Of a stretch of 64,000 nucleotides of DNA, positions 49,101 to 57,900 are shown piece by piece. Under the pieces are notes generated by a model, which made no database searches, was not told the origin of the DNA, and saw only the letters and a program-made list of their open reading frames with translations. How positions within the stretch are numbered: position 1 is the stretch's first letter; every line of letters begins with the position of its first letter. The DNA is taken from contig VZSR01003803.1 of the NCBI GenBank assembly GCA_013398615.1, forward strand, positions 4,970,050 through 5,034,049. The letters run 5' to 3'. Position numbers and translations under genes: made by a program. The stretch comes from Brachypodius melanocephalos. Lineage: Eukaryota > Chordata > Aves > Passeriformes > Pycnonotidae.

Positions 49101-51252
49101 TAAAGTGGCATCTTTCCAGCACCATTTAATATTGTAAGCAAGTATCTGACACTCTCAGAAAGTTCCCTATTTTATTTTGCATAGTGTGAAATGTTTTCTA
49201 ACATAGAAATACCGATTCATTAATATAACATGGATTCAGCATCTCCATTTGCAAAACCTCATCCTTTTTGGTGAACTGTAGACCAAAATTGTCTTTTTTT
49301 TCTGTCCAAAAAAAAGAAAAAAAGGAGAGAAGAAAAATGTTTTAAATGAGACTGGGAAGTCCTGTTTCCCCACTGTGTGACATTTCTCTGTCTCCCTCTC
49401 CTGCAGTTCGCTTGCAGTGCGGATCATGAATGATCAGCTGATGTTGCTAGAAAGAGCTTTCACTGATCCTCTGGGCTTGCCGGGAAGGAAGTTTTACAGG
49501 TGAGGTTAAAAGTTTCTTGGCCTGCTGTCTAAGGTGCTCTATTTTTGCAGCTGACTCATCAGTTGCATTGCTGTATAGGTCTCACACAAATTACAGCTCA
49601 ATATATTGCTTTAAGTACAATCCAGTGAGTAGTGGACTTTATTTATAAACCCTACAGAGAACTCCTTGGCTACACCAGTCTTGCGGAGCCAAATTCCTCT
49701 CTCTTGGCTCTCTTTTTATCAGCTGTGGTTAAACCACACCATTATAGTTTTTTACTTGTAGATGTGCAGTACTACTGCTGTTACAACTTGCTCTTGTGAT
49801 GGTCTGCAAAGTGAGGATTGAGTGGAGAATGAATGAACTATATTGAAAAGAAAGGTGAAAAGAGGGTAGAGTAAAAGGGAGACAAGAAGAACAGATGGGT
49901 AGTGAGGGTCAGTTGAAGAGAGAAGCCGAGAACGGAGAGCTTGGAGACAGTTTGGAGAGGGAGAGACTTTCCAGCACAGGATAGAGGCCTGTGACTGTGC
50001 TAGAGTCCCATCTGTCCAGTTTTGGCTGCTCCCACATGTGCTCCAAAAAGCTTAAACCACTATCTACTATATCCTGTCTAGAAACCCAGTGCTTTTATTA
50101 GGAATACCTGACAAGAAGCCAGCTTTCAGTGTCAGGAGTGTGAGTACCTCACTTTGCTCTCAGTATCCCCCTTTTCCTAACAACTGGATATATCTGACTC
50201 ACTGATGGATGGCTTTCACACCATGCCAGAAATCTTTCAGGCAGGTAGAACTGAGAATCACACTTCCATCCTCCTAGGATAAACTGTCATTCACACTTTA
50301 AAAAGAACAAAGTAATTTCTTTCTAGAAATTTTCTTGTTGGGTGTTTGGTATCATTTGGAGTTGTCTGGATTTTTTACTATTAATTCTTACTTGCTTGTA
50401 TTTATTAATGTAATTTTAATGTTTCTTTTCATCTGGCAGGACTCTTTCACATGGCGTAAATGTGCTTTGATACTTCATAGTTAAAATCAATTTAAGAGCA
50501 GATCTGCAGCTATTCATAATTTTGGGGGAAAAAACTATATCAAAACATAAGATTGATATTTTGTGCAGTTCTGATCCAATATGATCACTTCTTTTCTGAA
50601 GAATTCATGCTTTTTGTAAGAATTTATCCGCAGATTTTTCCCTCTCCTTTTAAATTCCTTTCCCAGGTAAGCAATCTGCTGACCATCATGCAAACTTAGT
50701 TGTTTTTGAAGTTTCTATTCTATTTCTCATGACACACCTCTAACTAGTTTTATTCCCTGTTCCAGATTGCCAAATTACTTTGACAGGTTTGTTGAGCGCC
50801 TATTTTCAAAAAGTGTAACATGGTCTTGTTCCTAATTAGACAAATGCGTCATCTCTTCAGAAGCAGAAGGCCACCTGATCTAAATCTGTGCCTTTTCCAA
50901 TAGATTTTGCTCTTGGGACTGTTCCTGTCCTTTCAAAGTCCAATTTCCTGTGTATTTAGTAGTTCTGACCTTCTTGGGATTCATAGCTGCTTTATATAGT
51001 ACACAAACAATGAAAATACACCCAATTAATAGTTTCTTTTATTTTTTCTTCTTTTCCCACAGACATGTCATCTTTGCTCCAAGCAGCCACAACAAATATG
51101 CAGGAGAATCCTTCCCAGGAATCTATGATGCCATGTTTGATATCGAGAGCAAAGCTGATCAACCTGAAGCCTGGGAAGAAGTGAAGAGGCAGATTTCCAT
51201 TGCAGCCTTCACTGTGCAGGCAGCAGCAGGAACACTGAAGGAAGTGGCATAA
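22059..51252 (+). CDS. NAALAD2: NAALAD2 (glutamate carboxypeptidase III), complete, 19 exons
   Basis: Nineteen exons (88, 112, 187, 102, 126, 187, 94, 99, 86, 120, 83, 64, 68, 92, 91, 265, 82, 93 and 190 bp) join to 2229 bp, encoding 742 residues; human GCPIII has 740. It is a type II membrane M28 zinc peptidase: a short cytoplasmic tail, an anchor at about residues 12-30, then protease, apical and C-terminal dimerisation domains. The family removes glutamate from N-acetyl-aspartyl-glutamate and beta-citryl-glutamate. Zinc ligands are His369, Asp379, Glu417, Asp445 and His545; the general base is Glu416. Substrate residues Arg202, Asn249, Arg526, Arg528, Lys691 and Tyr692 are all present. Ser511 in G-S-G-S-D is the GCPIII-type residue (Asn519 in GCPII). 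The start is chosen by homology of M-A-G-S-R-S-R. All introns are GT-AG. It lies in tandem 7 kb after FOLH1 and tail to tail with CHORDC1. Confidence 0.96.
23599..23710 (+). CDS. NAALAD2: NAALAD2 exon 2
   Basis: 112 bp, acceptor GTTTCAG, donor GTAAGC. It encodes G-W-F-T-K-L ... E-M-K-A-E-N-I-R-K-F-L-R (residues 30-67), the juxtamembrane stalk and the start of the ectodomain. Confidence 0.94.
25540..25890 (+). mobile_element. Degraded CR1 ORF2 (reverse transcriptase) fragment in NAALAD2 intron 2
   Basis: Phrases such as 'ccttctggaatctgttttca', 'aacacatgaaggacag', 'atgactggcta' and 'gactttaacaaggctttga' follow the order of CR1 ORF2 in plus orientation. Frames are disrupted. Ends are approximate. 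Confidence 0.65.
26679..26865 (+). CDS. NAALAD2: NAALAD2 exon 3
   Basis: 187 bp, acceptor TATTTTAG, donor GTGATC. It encodes L-P-H-L-A-G-T-E-Q-N ... V-L-L-S-Y-P-N-E (residues 67-129), the first protease-domain segment. Confidence 0.95.
27310..27610 (-). mobile_element. Ancient CR1-like relic in NAALAD2 intron 3
   Basis: Reverse-oriented, highly decayed. Pieces such as 'acttatccaaaccctgcttg', 'cccacaacatgctgaggtaa' and 'ctgaacctgatcccactggc' follow the pattern of old reptile-type CR1 copies that I know. This is recognition from memory and is weak. Confidence 0.45.
28263..28367 (+). repeat. Dispersed ~105-bp intronic repeat, copy A (intron 3)
   Basis: Similar to 29761-29866 in intron 5 of the same gene over its full length, ending in the same 'cttctgactttag'. 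By eye roughly 80 % of positions match. It may be an unidentified transposon family or an intragenic duplication. Confidence 0.7.
28451..28552 (+). CDS. NAALAD2: NAALAD2 exon 4
   Basis: 102 bp (34 codons, phase 0), acceptor TTGATAG, donor GTAAGA. It encodes F-N-T-S-L-F-E-P-P-P-E-G-Y-E-N-V-T (residues 130-163), with two sequons, Asn132 and Asn145. It lies at the protease/apical boundary. Confidence 0.95.
29374..29499 (+). CDS. NAALAD2: NAALAD2 exon 5
   Basis: 126 bp (42 codons), acceptor GCCCAG, donor GTAAGG. It encodes residues 164-205, including N-Y-G-R-T-E-D-F-F and I-F-R-G-N-K. Arg202 matches the substrate-binding Arg210 of GCPII. Residue 164 is Ala where human paralogues have Gly. Confidence 0.95.
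29761..29866 (+). repeat. Dispersed ~105-bp intronic repeat, copy B (intron 5)
   Basis: Partner of 28263-28367. The two copies are about 1.5 kb apart and separated by exons 4 and 5. Sequence on either side is not alignable by eye. Confidence 0.7.
30172..30358 (+). CDS. NAALAD2: NAALAD2 exon 6
   Basis: 187 bp, acceptor CTTCACAG, donor GTGAGT. It encodes residues 206-267: Y-S-D-P-A-D-Y-C-A-P, then G-W-N-L-P-G-G-G-V-Q-R-G-N (Asn249 matches GCPII Asn257) and G-D-P-L-T-P-G-Y-P. Cys227 replaces the Phe found in the human proteins. Confidence 0.95.
31334..31427 (+). CDS. NAALAD2: NAALAD2 exon 7
   Basis: 94 bp, acceptor TTTCTCAG, donor GTGAGT. It encodes G-V-G-I-P-K-I-P-V-H-P-I-G-Y-H-D-A-E (residues 268-299) of the apical domain. 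Confidence 0.95.
31723..31821 (+). CDS. NAALAD2: NAALAD2 exon 8
   Basis: 99 bp, acceptor TTTCACAG, donor GTCTGT. It encodes M-G-G-P-A-A-P-D-S-S-W-K-G ... G-P-G-F-T-G-N-S-S (residues 299-332). It sits only about 295 bp after exon 7. Confidence 0.95.
32427..32453. repeat. Poly(T) tract in NAALAD2 intron 8
   Basis: An almost pure T run of about 27 bases with one C. No element could be assigned on its minus-strand 5' side. Confidence 0.7.
32869..32985 (+). mobile_element. CR1 LINE 3' tail in NAALAD2 intron 8
   Basis: 'gatttgaactagatgacctt', 'taaggtccctgccaa' and a terminal 'attctgtgattgat' repeat mark the 3' end of a CR1 in plus orientation, strongly truncated. Confidence 0.75.
33502..33587 (+). 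CDS. NAALAD2: NAALAD2 exon 9
   Basis: 86 bp, acceptor CATTTCAG, donor GTGAGT. It encodes K-V-R-M-H-V-H-T ... I-T-R-I-Y-N-V-I-G (residues 332-360). Confidence 0.95.
34160..34279 (+). CDS. NAALAD2: NAALAD2 exon 10 (first zinc ligands)
   Basis: 120 bp, acceptor TTTCCAG, donor GTAACT. It encodes L-G-G-H-R-D-S-W-V-F-G-G-I-D. His369 (34183-34185) and Asp379 (34213-34215) are zinc ligands. Confidence 0.96.
34682..34764 (+). CDS. NAALAD2: NAALAD2 exon 11 (catalytic Glu)
   Basis: 83 bp, acceptor ATTGCAG, donor GTAAAT. It encodes F-A-S-W-D-A-E-E-F-G-L-L-G-S. Glu416 is the general base and Glu417 a zinc ligand (34726-34731). Confidence 0.96.
35315..35489 (+). repeat. 97-bp imperfect tandem duplication in NAALAD2 intron 11
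   Basis: The unit starting at 35315 ('cctgcctgaaagaagaatgt') recurs at 35412 ('cctgtctgagagaagaatgt'). Both end in 'ttttcct[a/g]ttgggcat'. A shorter internal repeat, 'atcttccttttcct', occurs at 35369-35382 and 35400-35413. The second unit is incomplete. Confidence 0.8.
37613..37676 (+). CDS. NAALAD2: NAALAD2 exon 12
   Basis: 64 bp, acceptor AACCCTAG, donor GTGAGT. It encodes Y-I-N-T-D-S-S-I-E. Asp445 (37661-37663) is a zinc ligand. Confidence 0.95.
39577..39644 (+). CDS. NAALAD2: NAALAD2 exon 13
   Basis: 68 bp, acceptor TTTTCAG, donor GTACAG. It encodes G-N-Y-T-L-R-V-D-C-T-P-L-L-Y (residues 450-472), with the conserved sequon at Asn451. Confidence 0.95.
42682..42773 (+). CDS. NAALAD2: NAALAD2 exon 14
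   Basis: 92 bp, acceptor TCTCCAG, donor GTAAGT. It encodes S-P-D-E-G-Y-E-N-K-S-L-Y-E-S-W-L (residues 473-503). The preceding intron is about 3.0 kb. Confidence 0.95.
43159..43186 (+). repeat. 14-bp perfect tandem duplication in NAALAD2 intron 14
   Basis: CAGTAATTAAAAAA occurs twice back to back. It looks like a replication-slippage product. Confidence 0.8.
43660..43925. promoter_or_regulatory. CpG-rich island inside NAALAD2 intron 14 (candidate enhancer or alternative promoter)
   Basis: Within an AT-rich intron this block is abruptly GC- and CpG-rich, with more than a dozen CpGs in about 150 bp at 43670-43815. TGCCGAGCGC occurs twice (43736-43745, 43806-43815). Facing GATA-type sites ('tttatcgctctgggataaa') and a Pbx/Hox-like 'tgattgat' follow. 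No coding frame is convincing. Regulatory function is inference. Confidence 0.4.
44215..44305 (+). CDS. NAALAD2: NAALAD2 exon 15 (substrate pocket; GCPIII-type Ser)
   Basis: 91 bp, acceptor CATGCAG, donor GTAAGT. It encodes L-G-S-G-S-D-F-E and G-R-A-R-Y-T-K-N-R. Ser511 is the paralogue-specific residue; Arg526 and Arg528 form the arginine patch. Confidence 0.96.
44966..45230 (+). CDS. NAALAD2: NAALAD2 exon 16 (last zinc ligand)
   Basis: 265 bp, acceptor TTTTCCAG, donor GTGAGT. It encodes Y-P-V-Y-H-T-V-Y-E-T-F, with His545 (44999-45001) as the last zinc ligand, then F-Y-D-P-T-F-K-K-Q-L and the start of the dimerisation domain (residues 534-621). Confidence 0.96.
45361..46107 (-). pseudogene. 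Possible processed retrocopy in NAALAD2 intron 16
   Basis: On the minus strand the block ends with an ATTAAA hexamer followed after about 14 bases by a run of some 17 A (plus-strand T run at about 45362-45378). That is the layout of a reverse-transcribed, polyadenylated RNA. Similar 12-mers (10 of 12 bases match) flank it at 45349-45360 and 46108-46119, as degraded target duplications would. Minus-strand frames of 90 and 103 codons lie inside, but I do not recognise a parent gene. Confidence 0.25.
46480..46580 (-). mobile_element. Very old CR1-like relic in NAALAD2 intron 16
   Basis: 'ttttcatggctcttctctga' and its surroundings resemble a reverse-oriented ancient CR1 of reptile type. The extent is uncertain and the call rests on short matches only. 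Confidence 0.3.
47640..47910. other. GC-rich patch in NAALAD2 intron 16, unidentified
   Basis: Composition is clearly richer in GC than its surroundings, and several overlapping open frames appear on both strands as a result. No repeat family or protein is recognised. Confidence 0.35.
48387..48468 (+). CDS. NAALAD2: NAALAD2 exon 17
   Basis: 82 bp, acceptor TTCCTAG, donor GTAAGT. It encodes P-L-F-S-A-V-V-N-F-S-K (residues 622-649). Asn630 is the sequon matching human GCPII Asn638. Confidence 0.95.
49407..49499 (+). CDS. NAALAD2: NAALAD2 exon 18
   Basis: 93 bp, acceptor TCCTGCAG, donor GTGAGG. It encodes M-N-D-Q-L-M-L-L-E-R-A-F ... L-G-L-P-G-R-K-F-Y (residues 649-680). The Gly-Arg/Lys is NAALAD2-like. 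It differs from FOLH1 exon 18 at about a quarter to 30 % of bases by hand count. Confidence 0.95.
49805..49980 (+). repeat. Purine-rich stretch in NAALAD2 intron 18
   Basis: About 175 bases with a strong A/G bias on the plus strand (runs such as 'gagagaagccgagaacgga'). Low-complexity sequence, no element recognised. Confidence 0.5.
51063..51252 (+). CDS. NAALAD2: NAALAD2 exon 19 (last; converted with FOLH1 exon 19)
   Basis: 190 bp, acceptor TTCCCACAG, TAA stop at 51250-51252. It encodes residues 680-742, including S-S-H-N-K-Y-A-G-E-S (Lys691, Tyr692). Bases 51070-51191 equal FOLH1 14926-15047 exactly. The terminal A-A-G-T-L keeps the NAALAD2 form (Gly where FOLH1 has Glu). Confidence 0.97.
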
Positions 51253-52335
51253 GGTGAGGGCTTTGAGAACTCACACAGCAGAGTCTGGCACGCAGAGTTG
51301 TCAGGCTGCTGCAGAAGCCCTGTGTCCCTGCCTGAGGCTGCAGCCTCCCAAACCACAGGGTAGGTAAGCAGAGCTCTGTGTGTCAGAGAACTCCTGAGCT
51401 AGGAATTGCTGCATCTCTGGTACTGACAGAACTGTAGCTTCGTGAACAGCCCTGGATGGAAGCAAATTTGGTTGTGGGGAGAAGTGGGAAGAGGGGGGAA
51501 TCAGGAACAATCAGTTTCCTATTAGAATTTTCTGAGAGATCTGCCAACTTTGAGGACCCAATGTTTTGGGTGTACAGTTACAAAAAATAATTATTTGCCA
51601 TGCTACTTGCAAATTTTGTCCACAGCAGTGATCAACAGCATGCATTTTGACAGAAAAAATGTAATACTCAGCTTGTCCATTTTTCTTGTTCTGATAATTA
51701 CTTTTATAATAGAAGACACCAAAGGCATCTCTGCATTTCAGAATCTATTCTGCAGGACTGGCGAATGCTCTTTACACTGATTTGCTTTTTTCTCCTTAAA
51801 AAAAAAAAAAAAAAAGTGACTCCTACTGATTGCCAAAGCACTGCTGGCCATTCTTGATAGTCAGGGAAAATCACTGCTTATACGCAGAAATCCAAAAGCA
51901 TGTTCTCAGTGGAGTGCACATCTATTCCTCTAAAAGTCACTAGGAATCTCCCACCTTTATTTGCACTTTGGAAAATAAGGATTTTGGGGGGTAACCAAAA
52001 GCTGACCTCTCTGCTTGTTTTGGCACTTTCTCTAGTTCCAAACCCATAGCAGCTTTTGTTCCTATTTTTTCCTGGGCAATCTCTTTGATATTTTTTCCAT
52101 CTGAAGGAGCTGGAGGACAGTGTTACTATTAGCCTGGGGATTGAGATTCTTCTGTTCTAACTTGAAGAGAGAATTAAGTTTTCCACCAGGAGCTGATTTT
52201 ACATTCAAAGAGGAACTGAAATGCATGAGAAGGCCAGTTGTACAAAACTGTTTAATTTGTATAAAAAGAAAAAAAATCTTGCTTAATTTGCCCTTTAGAT
52301 TTAACTCTTATCTACATGCTTTAAAACTAAATAAA
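51253..52335 (+). other. NAALAD2: Probable NAALAD2 3' UTR
   Basis: The first AATAAA after the stop is at 52330-52335, suggesting a 3' UTR of about 1.1 kb. It includes an 18-A run at 51798-51815. No coding sequence is recognised. The true end would need transcript data. Confidence 0.4.
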
Positions 52336-52859
52336 ATTGGTAGAATTTTACCAAATCCCGTTTCAGCTTGTGGGAACTGACACCAACAAATTTCTTCTCT
52401 TATGCAAAATATACTACCATTTTTCTCACAAACCATAAATTGCACCAGGTTGTGGGGATAATTTTTTTTTTTTTTTAATGGGGAGTAGAACAGATGTGGT
52501 ACTAAAAAGGATAGAATTAGAGAATGAGGACAAAGGAGTTGTTCTCCTCTCAGATGCCTTGCATTCAAACAAGGGGATCAGAAAGAACTTCCTGTGGGAA
52601 GTTGTTTTGGGGAATATATGCCATGAAGAACAGAGGCTTTCACTAGCATCACTTCCAATAAGCCTCCCTGAAAGATGAAGGATTGTGTGCTTGTGGATAT
52701 TGTTCTCAAAATTTACTGTTCAATTACTTTTTGCAAATCAAGCCTTAGGCATGTGAGGAGGAAATTACACTTCCACAGTCCATGCTTTACTTCTGCTGGG
52801 AAATGGAGTGCAAAAGTGACCTTGCTAGGCCACACCTGAGAGACAGGAGTAGTTGATGC

Positions 52860-53395
52860 TGGGGCACAGAACAGGTCATTCTCTCCCTCTGCTCTGGTGA
52901 GGCTCCACCTGGAGTGCTGCTTCCAGCTCTGAGGCCCCACCATAACTGGGATGTTATGAGCAAGTCCAGAGGCCACAAAAATGATCAGAGTACTGCAGTA
53001 TCTCTCCCATGAGGATAAGACTGAGACAGCTGAGATTGTTCAGCCTAGGAAAGGGAAGGCTCCGGGAAGACCTTATTTACAGCTTCCAGGGGCTTCAAAA
53101 AGGCTGGAGAGGGACTGTTTACAGGGGCATGTAGTGATAGGACAAGGAAGCACGGCTTTGAAATGAAAGAGGGTGGGTTTAGAGTAGAAGAAATTCTTTA
53201 CTTGTGAGGGGGGTAAGGCACTGGCACAGATTTACCAAAGAAGCTATGGATGCACTGTCCCTGGAAATGTTCAAGGCCAGGCTGGATGGAGCTTTAAGCA
53301 ACCTGGTCTGGTGGAAGATGACCCTACCCATGGCAGGGAGGTAGGAACTAGAGGAGCTTTAGGGTCTCTTTCAACACAAACTATTCTCTGAACCT
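52860..53395 (+). mobile_element. CR1 LINE 3' fragment
   Basis: A well-preserved order of CR1 ORF2/3' UTR landmarks: 'ggtgaggctccacctggagt', 'aggctggagagggactgttt', 'atgtagtgataggacaagga', 'ttcaaggccaggctggatgg' and 'cccatggcagggaggtagga'. It is in plus orientation and 5' truncated, with broken frames. Confidence 0.92.
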
Positions 53396-54639
53396 GTGAA
53401 CAATGGCTACATTGTTGTTGTTCTCTTTATTTTTACCTAACTGGGGAGACTCACAGTTAGTAAATTAATCTCCACATCTGTAGCTAAAGTTACTGCTTAA
53501 GGATATCTTGCAGTGATGTGACTGGCAGATAACTGCACTGGGGTTTTTTTTTTTTCCCGTTCTTTGAACCACGTGCCCTTCCTGCTCCATTATAACTTTA
53601 CATTAACTGCAACAGGCAGTACTGAATGTGCCCCCATGGGGAGGGTTAGGATATCTAGATGGTGGAAAAAAGCCATTAGTGCCTCTTCCTTATGAGCAGC
53701 AGCCAAATTTGGATCTGTCAGTGGTTGCTGCTCTAAGTCCAGCAGAGTATAAGGCAAATAAGGAGTTTCCATATTGAAAAGAAATATTTGATGAAACTTT
53801 CTTCTTCCTTCATTTAGAGAAATGGATAAATCAGTAAACATAACTTTCAGTGGTAGCTAGCCTTTGAGGTTCTGTACTATTACCTTGCTGCTGCAAAAAA
53901 CATACAATCTCTCCTTGCTTCCCTGTGCAGTTTGAAGCCGTAAGAATAAATTACAGCTCACAGCAGGCTGAATGCACAGCTGACATTGATTGCTTTGTTC
54001 CTCTTGTCAGCTTAACTGATAACTGTGTGGATGTGAGATTCATCATGACCAGCTACATCTTGAGAAGTATACAAAATAGATGAAATCTATTTCCATTCCT
54101 GTCTATTAAGTTCTTCTGAGGGAGAGTGATATCGAAACCCTTATAAATAATGAAACCATACCACTTACAAATGGCTTAACTAATTTCCACAAAATCCCTT
54201 ATTCTTGGTATTGAAAGGATCAGTTACTCAGAGCTCCAACTGCCTTTCCTTACTCAATGAGTAGAATCTTATGTTCTCTAGACAAGCAAACCAGCTTCTG
54301 TTGCTGTCCCCCAGTCCAAAGCATAGCTCTGCCTCCCCATAACTTTAAAGTGTGGGAATTTTTCACATTCTCTTTACAAATGGATAACACTGGATCACCT
54401 ACTCTGTCATTCCTCAATTCCATTTGCCCAGTTCCTTAACTCAGCCTGGCTGAAGCAATCAGTGAATCTTACAACTGCGAGAAACCGACCTTTCAGCCTA
54501 GACTGGAGCTGCAAAACAATTAGGTAAAATTAAACTTGGATGGACTAAGTAACACTTTGATATTTGGCTCGTTAATTGCCTCTTTAGAAAATTAGTTATA
54601 AAGGGACAGTGCTTTAAAGTTTATTTCAGCTTGGAGACA
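53396..54639. other. Intergenic, nothing recognised
   Basis: AT-rich sequence between two CR1 fragments, with a T run near 53545. No gene signals seen. Confidence 0.45.
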
Positions 54640-54912
54640 ATTTTAGCAGGACCTGTTGCATTAGTACAAGAGGTAATAGTTTTAAACTGAAGAAGGGTCA
54701 ATTTAGATTAGATACAAGTAGGATTCTTACAATGCAGGGAAGGAAACATGGGAACAAGTTGTCCAGACTGATGGTAGGTGCCCTATGCCTGCAAACATTC
54801 AGGGTGAGAGTTCTGAGTAACCTGATCTAGTTGAAGATGGCAATGGGATTGGACTGGATGGCCTTTAAAGGTCCCTTCCAACCCAAACCTTTGTTTGATC
54901 CTATGATTCAGA
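54640..54912 (+). mobile_element. CR1 LINE 3' tail
   Basis: 'tttaaactgaagaagggtca', 'gattggactggatggccttt' and 'aaaggtcccttccaacccaa' identify a plus-oriented CR1 3' end. It is more decayed than the 52860 copy. Confidence 0.88.
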
Positions 54913-57900
54913 CTCTCTTATGGTCGAAATACCATAAGAAGAAATCTGTAACCCTAGGTGCTGGAATCTCCAGGTGACACTGTGTTCAACTCATCTAGGG
55001 ACCTGTCTCTGCAGCTGGTAGAAACTGGACATACTTATCATGACCTGGTTTTCCCTCTCTGAATTCCTCTAGTTTCATTCATGGGATTTCAGTGTACAGT
55101 TTACAGCGCTATTGAAAAAGCTGAATGATGGTGAACATAATGAACTTCCCTATGGCAGAGAAGAGAAGACAACACTAATTAAATGAAATACAGAAATCTT
55201 GCTTCTGCAAGAACACCGAAGTGCTCTGTCCCTCACTAACAGCACCTGCTCACAGGAAGTTTTTCTAGAGAAACCATTAGGAGCTGAATTTAGCAAGCAG
55301 TCTTTGTTAAAGATTGTTTCCATTTCCTCACTGAGACTTGTGCCACTTAGAATCTCTGCAGTCAAGGATGTTCCTGTCAGCACTGACAGTGCTTCTCCTG
55401 ATGGATGCTACACCCTTAAATGTCTTCTTCAACTTGGAGAGCTTAAGGAATCTAGGAGGAGGAGGAAGAGGAGGAGGAGTAAGAGTGCTTTGTTAGACTC
55501 TCAGGCAGTCAGGGCTGGATCTGGTTCAAATAAACTCCAAACATGTTCAACCTTTAATTAAGGGAAAGAGCAAGAGAAGCAATAATAGAAAAGCATTTCA
55601 CAGGAGGGTATCGGATAAGAATAGACTTGCTAAGTTTACATGGCACCTTCCCCAGATGTGCTTTGCTAGCTTGCTGACAGTGCAGCTGACGTGTTCCTGA
55701 TGCTGCCATCCAGGACTGCCAAACTTGGGTGTATTTCTAGAAGGAAATCGAAGTCACAGTTGCTGGACACAGTGACTGTTGTGACAACACACCCTTATGT
55801 AGCCTGTAAGAAGCAGGAGTTCAGGCAGAGGAAACGTGGTCAGCTGTGAACACGGAGCACTGAAAGATTCAGAGCTCTCTGAGGTCACTCATCCCTTCAG
55901 ATATTTCTGGAACCAACACTCCCCTATACTGAAGCATTGCTTTTGTTTTCTCAGCTCTGTCTCCTAAGCCATATTTCCATACTCTCCACCATAGCCTGCA
56001 TGCCTGGACACCTCCTGCCTACAGTAAAGCTCTCTTCAGTCTGCAGCACACACCATATTATCTTGGCACTACCCTTACCTGTGTGGGTACTGACAGCAGT
56101 GATAATGTTGTCCACTGCCATGGTAGAGAAGTCCAACATAAACATCCTGCCAGTCTGATTACAGGCAGAAAGAAACACACTTTGTAAGGAAAGACAGGTT
56201 CATTGTTGGTATGCTCAAAATCTTAACTGTGTGATCAAAGAATGATTAGTCTCTATTATTAAAGGATAGTACAAACCTTTCAACAGAAGAGGTATAATAT
56301 TTATGAGCTGTTTCTCTTCCTGGGATCTCCGTCATCCAGCAGTGCCCCTTCTCCAATCATCCCATGTCAGCAATCCTCTACAACACATTCCATGCCCCAG
56401 TTTTCAAGGCCTCTGCCTGTATCCCTCTGCAACATGGTAGTATCATCAGAAGTACATTGCTCTACACAGTAAATCTGCTTTAGTTTTATAAAAATATGCC
56501 TACACCAAGAAACAACAGCATGAGAAACAAGGTAAACCAAGTAGGACAACAGCCAGCTGGACATGAGAAAAGTTTTAACAGCCAAACAAGCCAGAACAAA
56601 GCTGCAGACAGGTTAAAATAAGTCCAGACAAAGCAAGCCTGGCAGGTTCTGAGACCCTGCAGAGCTGGAATGAAGCTTCTGCCATGCTGCCAGCCATGGG
56701 AATATTGTGTTCATTGAACTGTCAGCAGAGATTGGCACCTGGAGACTTCATGGGGGAGGTTCCAAGCTTTTTAAAGAACAATCATTAAGGACAGCTATTT
56801 ATCCATAGTCATATGCACACTTAAATGTCCAGTCCTGGTAAACATGAGAAATTAACACAGCTTTTCTTTCTGTATTTTCAAACCCTGCTGCTCGCCTAAT
56901 TCAGCCTGACTAGACTTTGGTTTTACAAGTATCATTCTTGTCATCTGCAATCTGATAAAAAACAACCTGCCTGAGAACCAGATATTTGTAAAGGATTCAG
57001 AATGTGACTGCAGGACGTGGCACTTGCCTCTCAGGCAGCACCACACTCTGTTTTGTACTAGTGCACAATAACCAGAATATGGAGAAGCTCTGGCAAAATC
57101 TCTCAGCTCAGTCTGCACAAAACTATGCGCTTACAACTTCAGTGAAGACCACCTGCAATGCATGGAGGAGAAGGGAGGATGAACAATGCTTCAGGTTGCA
57201 ATATACTCCTGAATAGTTAGGCTTATTGAAGTATCCTTATGGGACAGTTTAGGGTAAAACATATGTGCATTATATAATGCAATTGTGAAATATAAACATT
57301 CATTAAAATGACACAAGGTTTAGCTTAAGAATTATGCACTCAGCATTTGGGTATTGCCACTAAACCACACTGAATTTTTGGACACTTTTCATTGTATAAG
57401 TCCCAACCATACCCAAGTTTTCTGGCAATGTGTGCCAATACAACTGTTTACTAATAAATGCAACAAATTTAATTGGCTGTTTTGTAAAGCAAAATGTTGA
57501 TGAAAAATAATAGCAAAAGAAACACTGACCAATACCACTGTGCTCACACAGCAAGGTGAACCCTTACAAAAGTACATAAGAAAAGTATAAAACACTGTCA
57601 AGTTTAGCAGTTGAGAGTTGCTGCTTTGTATTATCCTTAGCATGTCTTCCCTGAATTATTTTTCAACAAACATGTCACCATCTTTCTCTTTCAAAAGCTT
57701 ATTTTCAACTACATTTTACCAACCTTCTCTTCTTTACAGCTGTTAATTGCTCTTGGAAAGCACAAGCATCCCACTTAAGTTATCCAGTTCAGTAATACCC
57801 TGGTAACAGAAGAGCCAACAAGCTTCCAGTTCACAAAGTTGCAGTTAAAGAAATTAAACCACCTCTTTAGTGTAGGCTTTGCTCATGAGTAGACACTCCC

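Noticed and set aside
55199..55561. 120-codon plus-strand frame with an Arg-rich segment
   Set aside because: The Arg run comes from a (GGA)-type microsatellite; there are no splice or homology signals.
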